Assembly: GCF_002013375.1 (NCBI RefSeq)
Contig: NZ_MAEW01000001.1
Coordinates: forward strand, 186,001 to 250,000
Source of the DNA: Mycobacterium sp. D16Q13
GTDB lineage: Bacteria > Actinomycetota > Actinomycetes > Mycobacteriales > Mycobacteriaceae
DNA length: 64,000 bases
Reading direction: 5' to 3'
A program made the position numbers and the translations under genes. The notes beneath the pieces are model-generated. The model did no database searches. It was not told where the DNA came from and saw nothing but the letters and a program-made list of their open reading frames with translations. How positions within the stretch are numbered: position 1 is the first letter of the stretch; each line of letters starts with the position of its first letter. Positions 51,791 through 61,071 of this stretch are shown here, piece after piece.

Positions 51791-53349
51791 CGCGCGTCCT
51801 CGAGCACCTGCAAGGCGGCGTTGTATCCCGGTATGAAAGAAATCGCCGGTCCCCCATGACATCCGGCGCTCCCGAGGTACAGGCCCTCGACGGGCAACGG
51901 ATGGTCGCGGTATCCGCGTGGCCCCGGTCTGTTGACTCCGATCTGGTCTGCGTGCACTAACCCGAAGCAGTAGTCACCGCCCGGTGCCCCGAACATGGTG
52001 CCCATGTGCCGTGGCGTGAAGGTGGTGTGCCGCAGCACGATGTCCCCGAAATTGGGAGCCAGCCGGGAGATCTTGTCGATGACCCGCTGCCCCATCTCCG
52101 CCTTCATCTCGCCGTACCGGGCATGCTCGGTCTCGACCGGAAACCACAAGGCGAACGCCGAGGCCGCGTACTTGCCCTCCGGCGCCAGCTCTCGGTCGTG
52201 CAGGGACGGGATCTGGAACACCACGGCGGGGTCGGCGGGCACGATCCCCCGCCGACAGTCTTCCCACTGCGCCTGCAGCTCTTCGGGCGTGCTGTACATC
52301 CCGACCGTCGACTGCATCTGCGGATCGTTCAGACTCTCGTACGGCGCGATGAACTCCGGCAGCGCCGCCAGGGCGAAATGCATTTGCAGATAGCTGCCGC
52401 GATGATCCACGCGCGCGAATCGGTCACGCTGATCTGGCGGAACCACCGAGGAATCCAGCATCTCCACCACGGTGAGATCAGGCGCGACGCACGAAACAAC
52501 CACCGGCGCGGTGATTGTCGATCCATCGTCCAACGCGACTCCGGTCACCCGACCGCCCGCGGTGAGGATTTCGGCCACCTTGCTGCGGAGCCGCACCTCC
52601 CCGCCGTGCCCGACGAAGTGATCGTGCAGATGCGACGTCAACGCCCCAATGCCGCCACGAAGCTTCTTCATCTGCAACGCGGTCGCGTCCGGCATCGCCA
52701 ACCCGAAGGCCAGCGCGGCTGCGCTCCCGGGTGTTTCCGGGCCGCGATAGGTCATGTTGAGCGCCAGGAATGCCAGCATCCCGCGCAGCGCACCATGTTT
52801 CTCCTTGTCGGGGAAATACCGGTCCAGCACGTCGGTCACCGAACCGAAGAGCATCTCGTTGATGCTGGCCCGCTCGAATTCATTTGTTGCGCAGGCATAC
52901 ATCTCGTCAAATGTCTTCGGCTGCTGTCCCACCTCGAATCGCCCCAGCGCCCTCGTCGGCGCTTGACTCCACGCCATGATCCCCGCCATGCCGTTGACGG
53001 CCTCGGCTCCATGCGCCTCATTGAGATGGGTCAACAGCTTCATCGGATCGCTGTAGTAGATCAGCGGATCGTCGCCAATTCCCCTGAGCGCCACCGAAAC
53101 AACGTCCAGGTCGACCGTCGGCAAGGCATCAAGGCCGAGGTCACGGCTCAGCACGGCGGATGTCGGAAACTGGACCGATCCGGCGATCTCGAACCGGTAC
53201 CCGTCGAACAGCTCCACCGTCGAGGCCATGCCGCCGGAGTAGAGCTTGGCGTCGAGGCAGACCGTACGCAGCCCCGACTGCTGAAGTTTCGCCGCCGCAG
53301 TCAGTCCGTTGTGCCCGGCGCCGATCACGATTGCTTCGAAGTCCGCCAT
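51787..53349 (-). CDS. phytoene-desaturase-like FAD oxidoreductase
   Basis: A 520-aa flavoprotein of the CrtI/amine-oxidase-like class. The FAD motif IVIGAGHNGLTAAAKLQQSGLRTVCLDA starts at residue 7, and the C-terminal FAD contact is GLYLGSAGCHGGPAISFIPGYNAA near 490. GGIGALTSHLHDHFVGHGGEVRLRSKV near 225 is the standard CrtI central motif. Enzymes of this class desaturate or isomerise lipids, so carotenoid synthesis should not be assumed. A 32-base palindrome lies 22 bases upstream, in the short spacer after the TetR gene, so it appears separately regulated. Confidence 0.83.
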   Translation of the reverse strand: MADFEAIVIGAGHNGLTAAAKLQQSGLRTVCLDAKLYSGGMASTVELFDGYRFEIAGSVQFPTSAVLSRDLGLDALPTVDLDVVSVALRGIGDDPLIYYSDPMKLLTHLNEAHGAEAVNGMAGIMAWSQAPTRALGRFEVGQQPKTFDEMYACATNEFERASINEMLFGSVTDVLDRYFPDKEKHGALRGMLAFLALNMTYRGPETPGSAAALAFGLAMPDATALQMKKLRGGIGALTSHLHDHFVGHGGEVRLRSKVAEILTAGGRVTGVALDDGSTITAPVVVSCVAPDLTVVEMLDSSVVPPDQRDRFARVDHRGSYLQMHFALAALPEFIAPYESLNDPQMQSTVGMYSTPEELQAQWEDCRRGIVPADPAVVFQIPSLHDRELAPEGKYAASAFALWFPVETEHARYGEMKAEMGQRVIDKISRLAPNFGDIVLRHTTFTPRHMGTMFGAPGGDYCFGLVHADQIGVNRPGPRGYRDHPLPVEGLYLGSAGCHGGPAISFIPGYNAALQVLEDAR

Positions 53350-53370
53350 CACCCCACGCTGGCACGGCTC

Positions 53371-53402
53371 ACCAAGTTTTGTCAATAGTGACAAAACTTG
53401 GT
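53371..53402. promoter_or_regulatory. Perfect 14-4-14 palindrome, TetR operator copy 1
   Basis: ACCAAGTTTTGTCA, ATAG, TGACAAAACTTGGT form a perfect inverted repeat between the TetR stop and the FAD oxidoreductase start. A near-identical site is at 54041-54068. Both are probably bound by the TetR protein encoded between them. Confidence 0.8.
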
Positions 53403-53403
53403 T

Positions 53404-54009
53404 TCAGGACGTCTCGCCGATTCCCGCCTTCAGCGAATCCAGCGCGGTGCGACTCAGCCGCGTGAGCTCCTCGGGCGAGTGATCCTCACCGAGCATCCAC
53501 GCGTCCATGGCACCGAAGACCGCTGCGGCAATACAGCGCGCCGTCACGGTATTACGCAGGCGCACATCGGGATTGACATCGCCGCCACCATCACGTACGA
53601 GGTGCTCCTCGATCACCTCGGCGAATTCGGCCTCCACCTGGCGGATATGCCGCACGATGCGCGCCCGATCGAGCTCCTGGTTGCGCAGCGTCGCGATCTT
53701 GATCACCGCGTCGACGTCGTAGGGGGCGCTGAAAATCGCCGACTCCACCGATACCAGGATGGGTTCGCCCGGAGTTCTGGCATCCAGGGCGCTGCGAAAC
53801 CATTGCAGACCAAGGTCGTAGTCCAGAAAGAGCAGATCGTGCTTGGACTCGAAATGGCGATAGAAGGTTCGCAGCGAGACACCGGCATCCGCCGCGATCT
53901 GGTCAACGGAGGTGTCCTCGACACCCTGGCCAAGAAAGCGCACCATCGCCGCCTGCCGAAGCGCCGCGCGCGTCCGCTCGCTGCGCACAGTCTGAGCAGG
54001 TCTGACCAT
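53404..54009 (-). CDS. TetR family regulator
   Basis: A 201-aa repressor. The helix-turn-helix VEDTSVDQIAADAGVSLRTFYRHFESKHDLLFLDYD lies near residues 30-66, and a helical ligand domain follows. ATG 54009 is preferred to the longer frame because upstream codons overlap the operator. It is flanked on both sides by copies of the same palindrome (53371-53402 and 54041-54068). It therefore probably controls itself, the divergent DUF2834 gene and the downstream FAD oxidoreductase. Confidence 0.88.
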   Translation of the reverse strand: MVRPAQTVRSERTRAALRQAAMVRFLGQGVEDTSVDQIAADAGVSLRTFYRHFESKHDLLFLDYDLGLQWFRSALDARTPGEPILVSVESAIFSAPYDVDAVIKIATLRNQELDRARIVRHIRQVEAEFAEVIEEHLVRDGGGDVNPDVRLRNTVTARCIAAAVFGAMDAWMLGEDHSPEELTRLSRTALDSLKAGIGETS

Positions 54010-54040
54010 CCTGGAAAGGTACCCCACCGGCAGCCGAAGA

Positions 54041-54068
54041 CAAGTTATGTCACTATTGACAAAACTTG
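54041..54068. promoter_or_regulatory. Near-perfect 12-4-12 palindrome, TetR operator copy 2
   Basis: CAAGTTATGTCA, CTAT, TGACAAAACTTG differ from perfect symmetry at one position and match operator copy 1 almost completely. The site lies between the divergent TetR and DUF2834 genes. Confidence 0.78.
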
Positions 54069-54090
54069 ATGGTGCTGCGAGGCTCCGGAC

Positions 54091-54558
54091 ATGGTGTCGC
54101 TCGTCGTCCACGCGATCCTCGGAATCGCAGTCATCGCGCTCATCGTCGCGTCGAATCGACCGATATTCGCCCGGACCGCAACGGGTCCCGCGTTATCGCT
54201 GCTCGAAATCGTGTACTACGTCGTCGGTATCGCCTCGATCGCGCTAGGCTGGTACTTCAACATCCGGTACGTCGCCGAGTACCACGTGTCCAACCCGATC
54301 ACCGGCTGGATCGACTACATCAAGCTGATGTTCGTCAATCCGGCCGCGGGCTCAGCCAGCCAGGACTACACCATCGGCAATGTCATTCTGCTGCCGCTGA
54401 TGACGATCATCGACGGGTACCGCCGCGACATCCGGCGTCCATGGCTCTACTTCGTCTCGAGCCTCTTCACGAGTTTCGCGTTCGCGTGGGCCTTCTACCT
54501 GATCACCGTCGAACGCCAGCGCAGGCACCAACCGGCCACGGTCTTCGAATCCGTGTGA
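54091..54558 (+). CDS. DUF2834 membrane protein
   Basis: A 155-aa protein with about four TM helices (near 1-20, 38-58, 95-112 and 120-140). The segment GWYFNIRYVAEYHVSNPITGWIDYIKLMFVNPAAGSASQDYTIGN is typical of DUF2834 proteins, whose role is unknown. The operator copy at 54041-54068 lies 22 bases upstream of its start, so it appears to be in the regulon of the divergent TetR protein. It meets the smpB stop with a one-base gap. Confidence 0.78.
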   Translation: MVSLVVHAILGIAVIALIVASNRPIFARTATGPALSLLEIVYYVVGIASIALGWYFNIRYVAEYHVSNPITGWIDYIKLMFVNPAAGSASQDYTIGNVILLPLMTIIDGYRRDIRRPWLYFVSSLFTSFAFAWAFYLITVERQRRHQPATVFESV

Positions 54559-54559
54559 G

Positions 54560-55039
54560 CTACATGCCTTTTGCGCGACGCCCCAGTTCACGGGTGATCT
54601 CGCGGGTGGCGTCCCGCTTGGCCAGGTCCTGACGCTTGTCGTGCGCCTGCTTACCGCGCGCCAAGGCCAATTCCACCTTGACCTTGCCGTCCAGGAAGTA
54701 CAGCGATAACGGCACCAGCGTGAGGTTGCCATCGCGGATCTTGCCGACCAGTTGATCAATCTGCGCTCTGTGCAGCAACAGCTTCCGGTTCCGCAGCGGC
54801 GCATGGTTGGTCCAGGTGCCGTGGTCGTATTGCGGGATATGCAACGCGCGCAGCCACACCTCGCCATCGTCGACGGTGGCGAACGCATCCACCAGGGAGG
54901 CCTTGCCCTCGCGCAGACTCTTGACCTCGGTGCCCACCAGCTGCACCCCGGCCTCGTACACATCGAGAATCGAATAGTTGTGCCGCGCCTTGCGATTGGA
55001 CGCGATGATCTGGCGCCCGTCGGTCGGTTTCTTACTCAT
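54560..55039 (-). CDS. smpB: SsrA-binding protein
   Basis: A 159-aa tmRNA-binding protein. [43 protein letters not shown] at residues 10-52 and [32 protein letters not shown] follow SmpB closely, as does the basic tail beginning [20 protein letters not shown]. It delivers tmRNA to stalled ribosomes. It lies nine bases downstream of ftsX on the same strand, as in M. tuberculosis (Rv3100c). ssrA is 3.5 kb away. Confidence 0.97.
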   Translation of the reverse strand: MSKKPTDGRQIIASNRKARHNYSILDVYEAGVQLVGTEVKSLREGKASLVDAFATVDDGEVWLRALHIPQYDHGTWTNHAPLRNRKLLLHRAQIDQLVGKIRDGNLTLVPLSLYFLDGKVKVELALARGKQAHDKRQDLAKRDATREITRELGRRAKGM

Positions 55040-55048
55040 CGCCAGGAC

Positions 55049-55951
55049 CTATCTACGCACGTACAGACGCAACGTCACATACGCGGTTACCCCGGCCAGC
55101 AGAATGCCCAGCGCCGCCATCTGAATCGACGCGAGGAACACGTCCCCGTAGGTGATCGGGGCAATCAGGTTGGCCTGAATGAACTGTTCCAGCGCCCCGT
55201 TGAGGATGGTCACCCGCGCCACGATCAGACCGATCACCGCCAGCAATACACCGGCAAGCGCAGCGATCACCGCCTCCAACAGGAACGGCAATTGTGTGTA
55301 CCAACGAGTGGCACCCACCAACCGCATGATGCCCACTTCGGTGCGCCGCGTGTAAGCAGCGACCTGAACCATGTTGGCGATCAACAGAACCGCACCCACG
55401 GCCTGGACCAGCGCGATCATGAACGCCGCATCACGCAGGCTGTTCAGGACCGCGAACAAGCGGTCGATCAGATCCTTCTGGTTGAGCACGCCCTTCACAC
55501 CGGGCTTGCCGACGAAGGACTCATCGAAATCCGCGTGCGTCTCCGGGTTCTTGAGCTTGACGATGAAGGAGGCGGGGAACGCGTCCTTGCTCACATCCTT
55601 CATCAAGTCCCGGAACTGTGGCAGCCGCTTCTCGGCGTCCGCGTACGCATCCTCACGGTTCACGAAACGCACCGACTTGATGTCGGAACGCTTCTCGATC
55701 TCGTCGCGCAGGCTTTTGCAGATATCGCTGCTGCAGTTGGTGTCGCTAGCCGACAGGTCCTCGGTGAGGAAGATCTGCGTCTCCACACGGTCCAAGTAGA
55801 TGGCCTTCGAGTTCTTGGCAAGCGATATCACCAGCAGACCACCACCGAACAGCCCGATCGCGATGGCGGTCGTGATGATCATCGCCACCGTCATCGTCAC
55901 GTTGCGGCGCAGGCCGGTGAGGACCTCGTTGAACAGGAATCCAAAACGCAT
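55049..55951 (-). CDS. ftsX: cell division membrane protein FtsX
   Basis: A 300-aa partner of FtsE. TM1 ([23 protein letters not shown]) is near residue 20-42. A large extracellular domain follows, with Cys residues near 68-73 and [20 protein letters not shown]2-TM4 lie in residues 170-295, with [24 protein letters not shown] as the FtsX signature. FtsEX transmits ATP hydrolysis to cell-wall hydrolases at the septum. It follows ftsE by 12 bases and precedes smpB. Confidence 0.95.
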   Translation of the reverse strand: MRFGFLFNEVLTGLRRNVTMTVAMIITTAIAIGLFGGGLLVISLAKNSKAIYLDRVETQIFLTEDLSASDTNCSSDICKSLRDEIEKRSDIKSVRFVNREDAYADAEKRLPQFRDLMKDVSKDAFPASFIVKLKNPETHADFDESFVGKPGVKGVLNQKDLIDRLFAVLNSLRDAAFMIALVQAVGAVLLIANMVQVAAYTRRTEVGIMRLVGATRWYTQLPFLLEAVIAALAGVLLAVIGLIVARVTILNGALEQFIQANLIAPITYGDVFLASIQMAALGILLAGVTAYVTLRLYVRR

Positions 55952-55963
55952 GTTCTATTCCAC

Positions 55964-56653
55964 TTACCTATCTACCCCGTAGACACCGCGCTGCTCGTCG
56001 CGGATCAGCTTGCCCAGTTCCAACTCGATCACGCGTTGGCGCATCGAGTCGACGATGTGATGGTCGTGGGTCGCCATCAGCACGGTAGTACCGGTGCGGT
56101 TGATCCGCTCCAGCAGCGCCATGATGTCCTCGCTGGTCTCGGGGTCCAAGTTCCCGGTCGGCTCGTCGGCCAGCAGCACCAGCGGACGGTTGACGAACGC
56201 GCGCGCGATACCGACGCGCTGCTGCTCACCACCGGACAGCTCCGAGGGCAACCGGCTGGCCTTGCCGGTCAGGTTTACCATCTCCAGCACCTCGGGAACG
56301 ATGCGGTTGATGATGTCCGTCTGCTTGCCAATCACCTCTAACGCGAAGGCCACGTTCTCGTACACCGTCTTCTGCTGAAGTAGCCGGAAGTCCTGGAACA
56401 CGCAGCCAATCGTCTGCCGAAGGTGCGGGATCTCGCGGCCGCGCAGCTTGTTCACATGGAACTTGGAAACCTGGATTTCGCCCTTGGTGGGCAGCTCCTC
56501 GCCCAGCAGCAGCCGCATGAATGTCGACTTACCCGAACCCGAAGGACCGATGAGGAACACAAACTCACCCTTGTCGATCTCGAGGCTCACGTTGTCCAAC
56601 GCGGGCCGAGCCGACGATTTGTAGAGCTTGGTTACCTTGTCGAGGCTGATCAC
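55964..56653 (-). CDS. ftsE: cell division ATP-binding protein FtsE
   Basis: A 229-aa ABC ATPase. Walker [10 protein letters not shown] is near residue 36-44. The signature [19 protein letters not shown] is near 138-155, Walker [13 protein letters not shown] near 160 and the H-loop His in [10 protein letters not shown] near 194. GTG 56653 gives the same length as the M. tuberculosis protein. It drives the FtsX complex that activates peptidoglycan hydrolases during division. Confidence 0.96.
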   Translation of the reverse strand: MISLDKVTKLYKSSARPALDNVSLEIDKGEFVFLIGPSGSGKSTFMRLLLGEELPTKGEIQVSKFHVNKLRGREIPHLRQTIGCVFQDFRLLQQKTVYENVAFALEVIGKQTDIINRIVPEVLEMVNLTGKASRLPSELSGGEQQRVGIARAFVNRPLVLLADEPTGNLDPETSEDIMALLERINRTGTTVLMATHDHHIVDSMRQRVIELELGKLIRDEQRGVYGVDR

Positions 56654-56699
56654 GGCACGCCAGTCTAGCCGGGAAACCCGTGATGACCGTGAGGGCACA

Positions 56700-57164
56700 C
56701 TACGGCGCGGGGGTCGCGGGCGCCGGCGGAGGCGCACCCGGCAGTGGCGGAAGCTGCGGCGGGACCACCCAGGGAGGCAACCATCCGGGCGGCTGAGGCG
56801 GGGTCGTCGTCGGGGGTGTCGGCGGTGTTCCGCTGGGCGTCAACGTCGGGAATGTCGTGACGATGGTGTTCGTCGGCTCCGTCGTCGTGGTCGTGGTGGG
56901 CGGCGTCGTGGTCGCCGGACGCCTGGTGGTGCTCGGCACGGGCCGCGGCGCGGTCGTGGTGACGCTGGGCGTGGGCACCCAGGTGTATCCGGGAGGTGGC
57001 TGTGGCGGCGCGGGCTCCGGCTTATTGATCTCGTAGAGCCAGCTTGCCGCGACGAACGCGAGAATCAGCACAGCCGTCGAGGTTCGGATCCTGACCTTTG
57101 CCCTGAGCTTCGTTCCCCAGGACAGGAGCTTCTCCCACAACGGTTCCTGGCGGGGTTCTCTCAT
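56700..57164 (-). CDS. Pro/Thr-rich membrane protein (Rv3103c-like)
   Basis: A 154-aa protein with a short basic cytoplasmic N-terminus, one TM helix ([19 protein letters not shown] near residue 28-46) and a long Pro/Thr tail ([34 protein letters not shown]) likely crossing the cell wall. It overlaps the MscS-type gene by four bases and lies upstream of ftsE, the same place as proline-rich Rv3103c. No enzymatic motif is seen. It may be a wall-spanning or septal scaffold; this is inference. Confidence 0.82.
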   Translation of the reverse strand: MREPRQEPLWEKLLSWGTKLRAKVRIRTSTAVLILAFVAASWLYEINKPEPAPPQPPPGYTWVPTPSVTTTAPRPVPSTTRRPATTTPPTTTTTTEPTNTIVTTFPTLTPSGTPPTPPTTTPPQPPGWLPPWVVPPQLPPLPGAPPPAPATPAP

Positions 57165-58192
57165 TTGAGATCCTCGTCCTTCACGATCGGTTGCGGCTTG
57201 GTGTCAACACCCTCGTCGCGAGCCTCCTCGCGTCTGTTGTCCCGTTTGAGCTCTCCGGAGCTCGACGACGACATGGTGCGCACCACCGGGCGACTGTCCC
57301 CCACCAGCGCCACGCCCGCCTTGGCCAGCGCCGCGATCACCTTGGCGCGTAGCCGCCGGCCCACCTCGAACTGCTTACCGGGCAGCGACCGCGCCACCAT
57401 GCGCACGTTGACCCGGTCCACCTCGATGCTCTCGACACCCATCAGCGACGGGGCATCGAGCAGCAGCTGAGACAGATCGCGGTCCACCAGCGCCTGCTGG
57501 CAGACGTCGTACAACACATCGTTGACCCGGGCCAGGTCCACGCTCGTCGGCACCGGGATATCGACGACCGCGCGCGCCCAGTCCTTGGAAAGGTTGACCG
57601 CCTTGACGATCAACCCGTTCGGAATGGTGATGACCTCGCCCTCGCTCGAACGCAACTTGGTAACCCGCAGGGTGACCTCCTCGACAGTCCCCCGGGACTC
57701 GGTGGTCTGCCCCTGCACGTACAGCTCCACCAGATCGCCGAAGCCATACTGCTTTTCGGTGATGAGAAAGAATCCGCTCAGCAGATCCTGGACGACACGC
57801 TGGGCACCGAAACCGAGCGCACCACCCAGCACGGCGGCCGGACCCGCGAGCCCGCCTATCGAAATGCCCAGCACCCCAACGACGTGCACGGTGGTGACCA
57901 CAACGACCAGCACCACGACGATCCAGGAGACGACGGAGGCGAGCGCCTGCCGGTGCTTACTGGCTTCGGAGCGCACCAACGCGTCGCTCTGCGTGAACGA
58001 GCGGTCCAGCCGGCGGGTGATCTTGTGCGCGCCCCAGTTGATGAAGCGGACAAGGATCATCGCGCCCAGGACGGCGATGACGATCTGCAGGCCGCTGTCG
58101 AGTAACCAGCGACCAACCTCGCTGGACCACAGGGTGTTCCAGCGCTCCTCGAGACGAAGACTCGCCGCGCTGAACTCGGCGGCGCTAGTCAT
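57161..58192 (-). CDS. MscS-family mechanosensitive channel
   Basis: A 343-aa membrane protein. Three TM helices lie near residues 30-50, 88-110 and 112-135, the last entering [44 protein letters not shown], which is the MscS pore helix and beta-domain junction. [24 protein letters not shown] follows near 175. It releases osmolytes on membrane tension or transports small solutes. It overlaps the prfB stop by eight bases and the Pro-rich gene start by four, so the three are one operon. Confidence 0.88.
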   Translation of the reverse strand: MTSAAEFSAASLRLEERWNTLWSSEVGRWLLDSGLQIVIAVLGAMILVRFINWGAHKITRRLDRSFTQSDALVRSEASKHRQALASVVSWIVVVLVVVVTTVHVVGVLGISIGGLAGPAAVLGGALGFGAQRVVQDLLSGFFLITEKQYGFGDLVELYVQGQTTESRGTVEEVTLRVTKLRSSEGEVITIPNGLIVKAVNLSKDWARAVVDIPVPTSVDLARVNDVLYDVCQQALVDRDLSQLLLDAPSLMGVESIEVDRVNVRMVARSLPGKQFEVGRRLRAKVIAALAKAGVALVGDSRPVVRTMSSSSSGELKRDNRREEARDEGVDTKPQPIVKDEDLK

Positions 58193-59288
58193 CTCGCCTA
58201 TTGCGCCACCGAATGCCCGCCTCGAGGAATCCGTCGATGTCCCCGTCGAGCACCGCCGCGGGATTGCCTACCTCGTACTCGGTACGCAGGTCCTTGACCA
58301 TTTGGTAGGGCTGCAGCACATAGGAGCGCATCTGAGTGCCCCATGAGCTGCCGCCATCGCCCTTGAGCGCATCCATCTCGGCGCGCTCCTCGAGCCGCTT
58401 ACGCTCCAGCAGCCTGGCCTGGAGCACCCGCATCGCCGCGACCTTGTTCTGCAGCTGCGACTTCTCGTTCTGGCAGGTGACGACGATCCCCGTCGGGATG
58501 TGCGTGAGCCGCACGGCCGAGTCGGTGGTGTTCACCGACTGGCCACCCGGTCCGCTCGATCGGTACACGTCAACGCGCAGATCGCCTTCGGGGATATCGA
58601 TGTGATCGGTCGTCTCCACCACCGGCAGCACCTCGACATCGGCGAACGAGGTCTGGCGCCGACTCTGGTTGTCGAACGGGCTGATGCGCACCAGCCGGTG
58701 CGTGCCCTGCTCCACCGAGAGCGTGCCGTAGGCGAAGGGGGCGTGCACGGCGAAGGTCGCGCTCTTGATACCCGCCTCTTCGGCGTAGGAGGTGTCGAAG
58801 ACCTCGACCGGGTACTTGTGCGCCTCGGCCCAGCGGATGTACATGCGCATGAGCATTTCGGCCCAGTCCGCGGCGTCCACACCGCCGGCGCCGGACCGAA
58901 TCGTGACCACGGCCTCGCGCTCGTCGTACTCACCCGAGAGCAGCGTCCGGACCTCCATGGCCTCGATGTCCTCGCGCAGCTTCGCGCGGTCGGCATCGGC
59001 CTCCGCCACCACCGAGGCGTCGTCGCCTTCCTCGGCGAGCTCGTAGAGCACCGGCAGATCATCGAGCCGCTGCCGGAGCGCTTCGACCCGCCGCAGCTCA
59101 CCCTGCGCGTGCGAAAGCTGGCTCGTCACCTGCTGGGCACGCGCCTGGTCATCCCACAAGTTGGGGTCGGCGGCGGATTCTTCGAGCGTCTTGATCCGGG
59201 CACGCAGACCGTCGACGTCGAGCACCCGCTCCACCGTGGTGAGGGTCGTGTCGAGGTCAGCGATGTCGGCTTGGCAGTCCAGATCCAC
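58185..59288 (-). CDS. prfB: peptide chain release factor 2
   Basis: A 367-aa class-I release factor for UAA/UGA. The stop-codon-recognising SPF motif is in [20 protein letters not shown] near residue 203 and the catalytic GGQ is in [18 protein letters not shown] near 245. GTG 59288 matches the known mycobacterial start ([22 protein letters not shown]). There is no programmed frameshift: the frame is continuous, unlike E. coli prfB. The following membrane-protein genes overlap it. Confidence 0.96.
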   Translation of the reverse strand: MDLDCQADIADLDTTLTTVERVLDVDGLRARIKTLEESAADPNLWDDQARAQQVTSQLSHAQGELRRVEALRQRLDDLPVLYELAEEGDDASVVAEADADRAKLREDIEAMEVRTLLSGEYDEREAVVTIRSGAGGVDAADWAEMLMRMYIRWAEAHKYPVEVFDTSYAEEAGIKSATFAVHAPFAYGTLSVEQGTHRLVRISPFDNQSRRQTSFADVEVLPVVETTDHIDIPEGDLRVDVYRSSGPGGQSVNTTDSAVRLTHIPTGIVVTCQNEKSQLQNKVAAMRVLQARLLERKRLEERAEMDALKGDGGSSWGTQMRSYVLQPYQMVKDLRTEYEVGNPAAVLDGDIDGFLEAGIRWRNRRDD

Positions 59289-59344
59289 AACAGTTGAGGT
59301 TACCGGGCTGACGGAGCACAACATTCCGACCCGATGGATCACCC

Positions 59345-60202
59345 CTACCCTCGCGTCACCGCGCGGATGTGATCGGCAGAGTGGCCCAGACGGATAGCTG
59401 CCTCCGATACCGCCGCGCGGTCCATTAATTCCGGTGGCCCCAGCGCGCCGAGGACCGCTGCCACCTCGCCGTCATCGCCGAAGACGGGAACACCCAAGAA
59501 CCCGATCCGGCATGGCTTGGCCAAGTCAACCGGTTCGCTCATCATGTCCACCATGACGTCCAGAGTTCGCTGGTCGGCCTCGCGGCGCCCTCCCGCCGGC
59601 GCACCGGCGAGCGAGTAGAACTGATCTACATGCATGCTCTGGCGCGCGACATAGAAGCCGTCGGCACGCACCCGCGCCAACATGGCCGAGACACGTTCCC
59701 ATCGCGAGTCAGAAACCTTCGCCCCGGCGTTCTCCAGCCACCGCCGAACCAGCGAATCGTCGGCCCACGCCATGAAGATGATCCCGGCCGGGGCCGCCAA
59801 ACGGACACGGCTACCGACGGGATAGCCGACACCCGTCGCGGAACGTCCCGACGACGAGATGACCGCCACATCGTCGCCGATGACCATCGCCATCGTGGCC
59901 AGCGCGGCGAAGTGGTGCGCGAGCTCGGCGACCTCACGGTCTGCCGCCGCGGCGATGCCGAAGCGCGCACGCGCCGCATGACCGCCGATGAGCAGCGCCG
60001 GGCCTATCGAATACGTCTTGTGCCGGGGATGTCGCTCCAGATAGCCCGCGTCCGTCAGCGCCTGAAGTATCGCGAGAGTGGATGCCGCGTTGACACCCAC
60101 CGCTTCGGCGATCTCGGTCATCGACTTGGGCTGGGTGGGTCGTGCCGCCAAGTGATCCAAGATCTGCGTGGCCCGCACGACAGCGGGCGCGGGCTTCGTC
60201 AT
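59345..60202 (-). CDS. IclR family regulator
   Basis: A 285-aa regulator. The N-terminal winged helix is [48 protein letters not shown] near residues 12-58, and the IclR effector domain spans about 85-280. ATG 60202 is chosen because the longer frame reads through two palindromes at 60218-60232 and 60240-60267. It is divergent from the SDR-like gene at 60312, which is its likely target. Confidence 0.85.
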   Translation of the reverse strand: MTKPAPAVVRATQILDHLAARPTQPKSMTEIAEAVGVNAASTLAILQALTDAGYLERHPRHKTYSIGPALLIGGHAARARFGIAAAADREVAELAHHFAALATMAMVIGDDVAVISSSGRSATGVGYPVGSRVRLAAPAGIIFMAWADDSLVRRWLENAGAKVSDSRWERVSAMLARVRADGFYVARQSMHVDQFYSLAGAPAGGRREADQRTLDVMVDMMSEPVDLAKPCRIGFLGVPVFGDDGEVAAVLGALGPPELMDRAAVSEAAIRLGHSADHIRAVTRG

Positions 60203-60217
60203 TCGCGTCCCAATCTG

Positions 60218-60267
60218 GTAGCAGACTGCTACGATTTGCTGTCGGATTTGATATATCAAATCCGACA
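60218..60267. promoter_or_regulatory. Two perfect palindromes in the IclR divergent spacer
   Basis: GTAGCAG-A-CTGCTAC (7-1-7) at 60218-60232 is followed by a 28-base palindrome centred at 60253/60254 with arms TGTCGGATTTGATA and TATCAAATCCGACA. Both are perfect. The first begins 16 bases before the IclR start; the second lies 45 bases before the divergent SDR-like gene. Confidence 0.75.
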
Positions 60268-60311
60268 AAGACATACAATAATCAACTACTAGCTACCCGG
60301 TGGATTGATCC

Positions 60312-60977
60312 ATGCATTCCTTTGGAAAACAGCTAGCCGCACTACCAAGATCACGGTACGGCCCGTGGGCCGTTATCGCGGCCGGAGAGACAGAAACGGC
60401 GACCGCGTTCGCGCGCCATATCGCGGCGAACGGCATCAACATCGTCCTGGCGGCGCATGGCGGCAGGGCCGACGCATACACGCTGGCCGTGACCGCCGGG
60501 GTCAGTGTGCGCACCACATCGCCCGACGTCTTCACCGGCGAGCTCGCCGCGGCCACCGACGACATCGACGTGGGCCTGTTGGTGTGCGTCACCGACGAGG
60601 ACACCGGCAGCAGCCGCTTCGGCGAATCCGACCTGAATCGAATGCGGACGCTCTACCTGTGCCATCGATTCGGGCATAGAATCGCCGACCGCGGCCAGGG
60701 CGGCGTCATCATGGTGAGATCGCTGGCAACACGAGGGATGGCGCACCACACTCAGCCGCGCGGAGCCGATTCGACATTCACGACGGGCATCCGCGATGAC
60801 CTGCACAGGCAGGGCGTCGAGGTGGCCCTGTTCGACGATTACGTGCCGCACCGGCCCGCGATGGACGCCGACGACCTCGCCTTGATGGCCCTGGCCCGGC
60901 TCGGTCGGCGACGACACCGTCAGTGTCTTCACGAACTTGATCAGCCGGATTGCCGCAGCGTCCGCGGCGTCAACTGA
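60312..60977 (+). CDS. degenerate SDR-like protein
   Basis: A 221-aa protein whose start (RYGPWAVIAAGETETATAFARHIAANGINIVLAAHG) aligns with KR-type SDRs beginning YGPWAVVTGASSGIG. The Gly-rich cofactor loop is replaced by AGETETAT, NNAG is missing, and no YxxxK is present. The C-terminal part is shortened. It may be a non-catalytic relative with a ligand or partner role, or a gene in decay; frame and codon use look intact. A divergent IclR gene and palindromes suggest it is regulated. Confidence 0.6.
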   Translation: MHSFGKQLAALPRSRYGPWAVIAAGETETATAFARHIAANGINIVLAAHGGRADAYTLAVTAGVSVRTTSPDVFTGELAAATDDIDVGLLVCVTDEDTGSSRFGESDLNRMRTLYLCHRFGHRIADRGQGGVIMVRSLATRGMAHHTQPRGADSTFTTGIRDDLHRQGVEVALFDDYVPHRPAMDADDLALMALARLGRRRHRQCLHELDQPDCRSVRGVN

Positions 60978-61042
60978 CGATCCGACAGTTGTGCACCGGG
61001 CGTTCAGTTTCCCGTCCCTCCCTATCCAAACTGACGCACTGG

Positions 61043-61071
61043 TAAGTTCCTGACCGTGAGTCAGGAACTTA
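61043..61071 (+). promoter_or_regulatory. Perfect palindrome spanning the FadE start codon
   Basis: TAAGTTCCTGAC, CGTGA, GTCAGGAACTTA is a perfect 12-5-12 inverted repeat, with the GTG start codon (61056-61058) in its loop. It can act as a repressor site over a leaderless start or as an RNA hairpin hiding the start codon. Confidence 0.65.

Noticed and set aside
54041..54111. Longer N-terminus for the TetR gene starting at 54111
   Set aside because: It would place the start beyond the operator palindrome and add residues with no homology to the TetR fold.
54752..56341. Plus-strand frame of 529 codons opposite smpB, ftsX and ftsE
   Set aside because: All three genes on the minus strand are certain, so this is an antisense shadow.
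58185..59288. Programmed frameshift in prfB
   Set aside because: The frame is continuous from the GTG start through SPF and GGQ motifs; no in-frame UGA near codon 25 as in E. coli.
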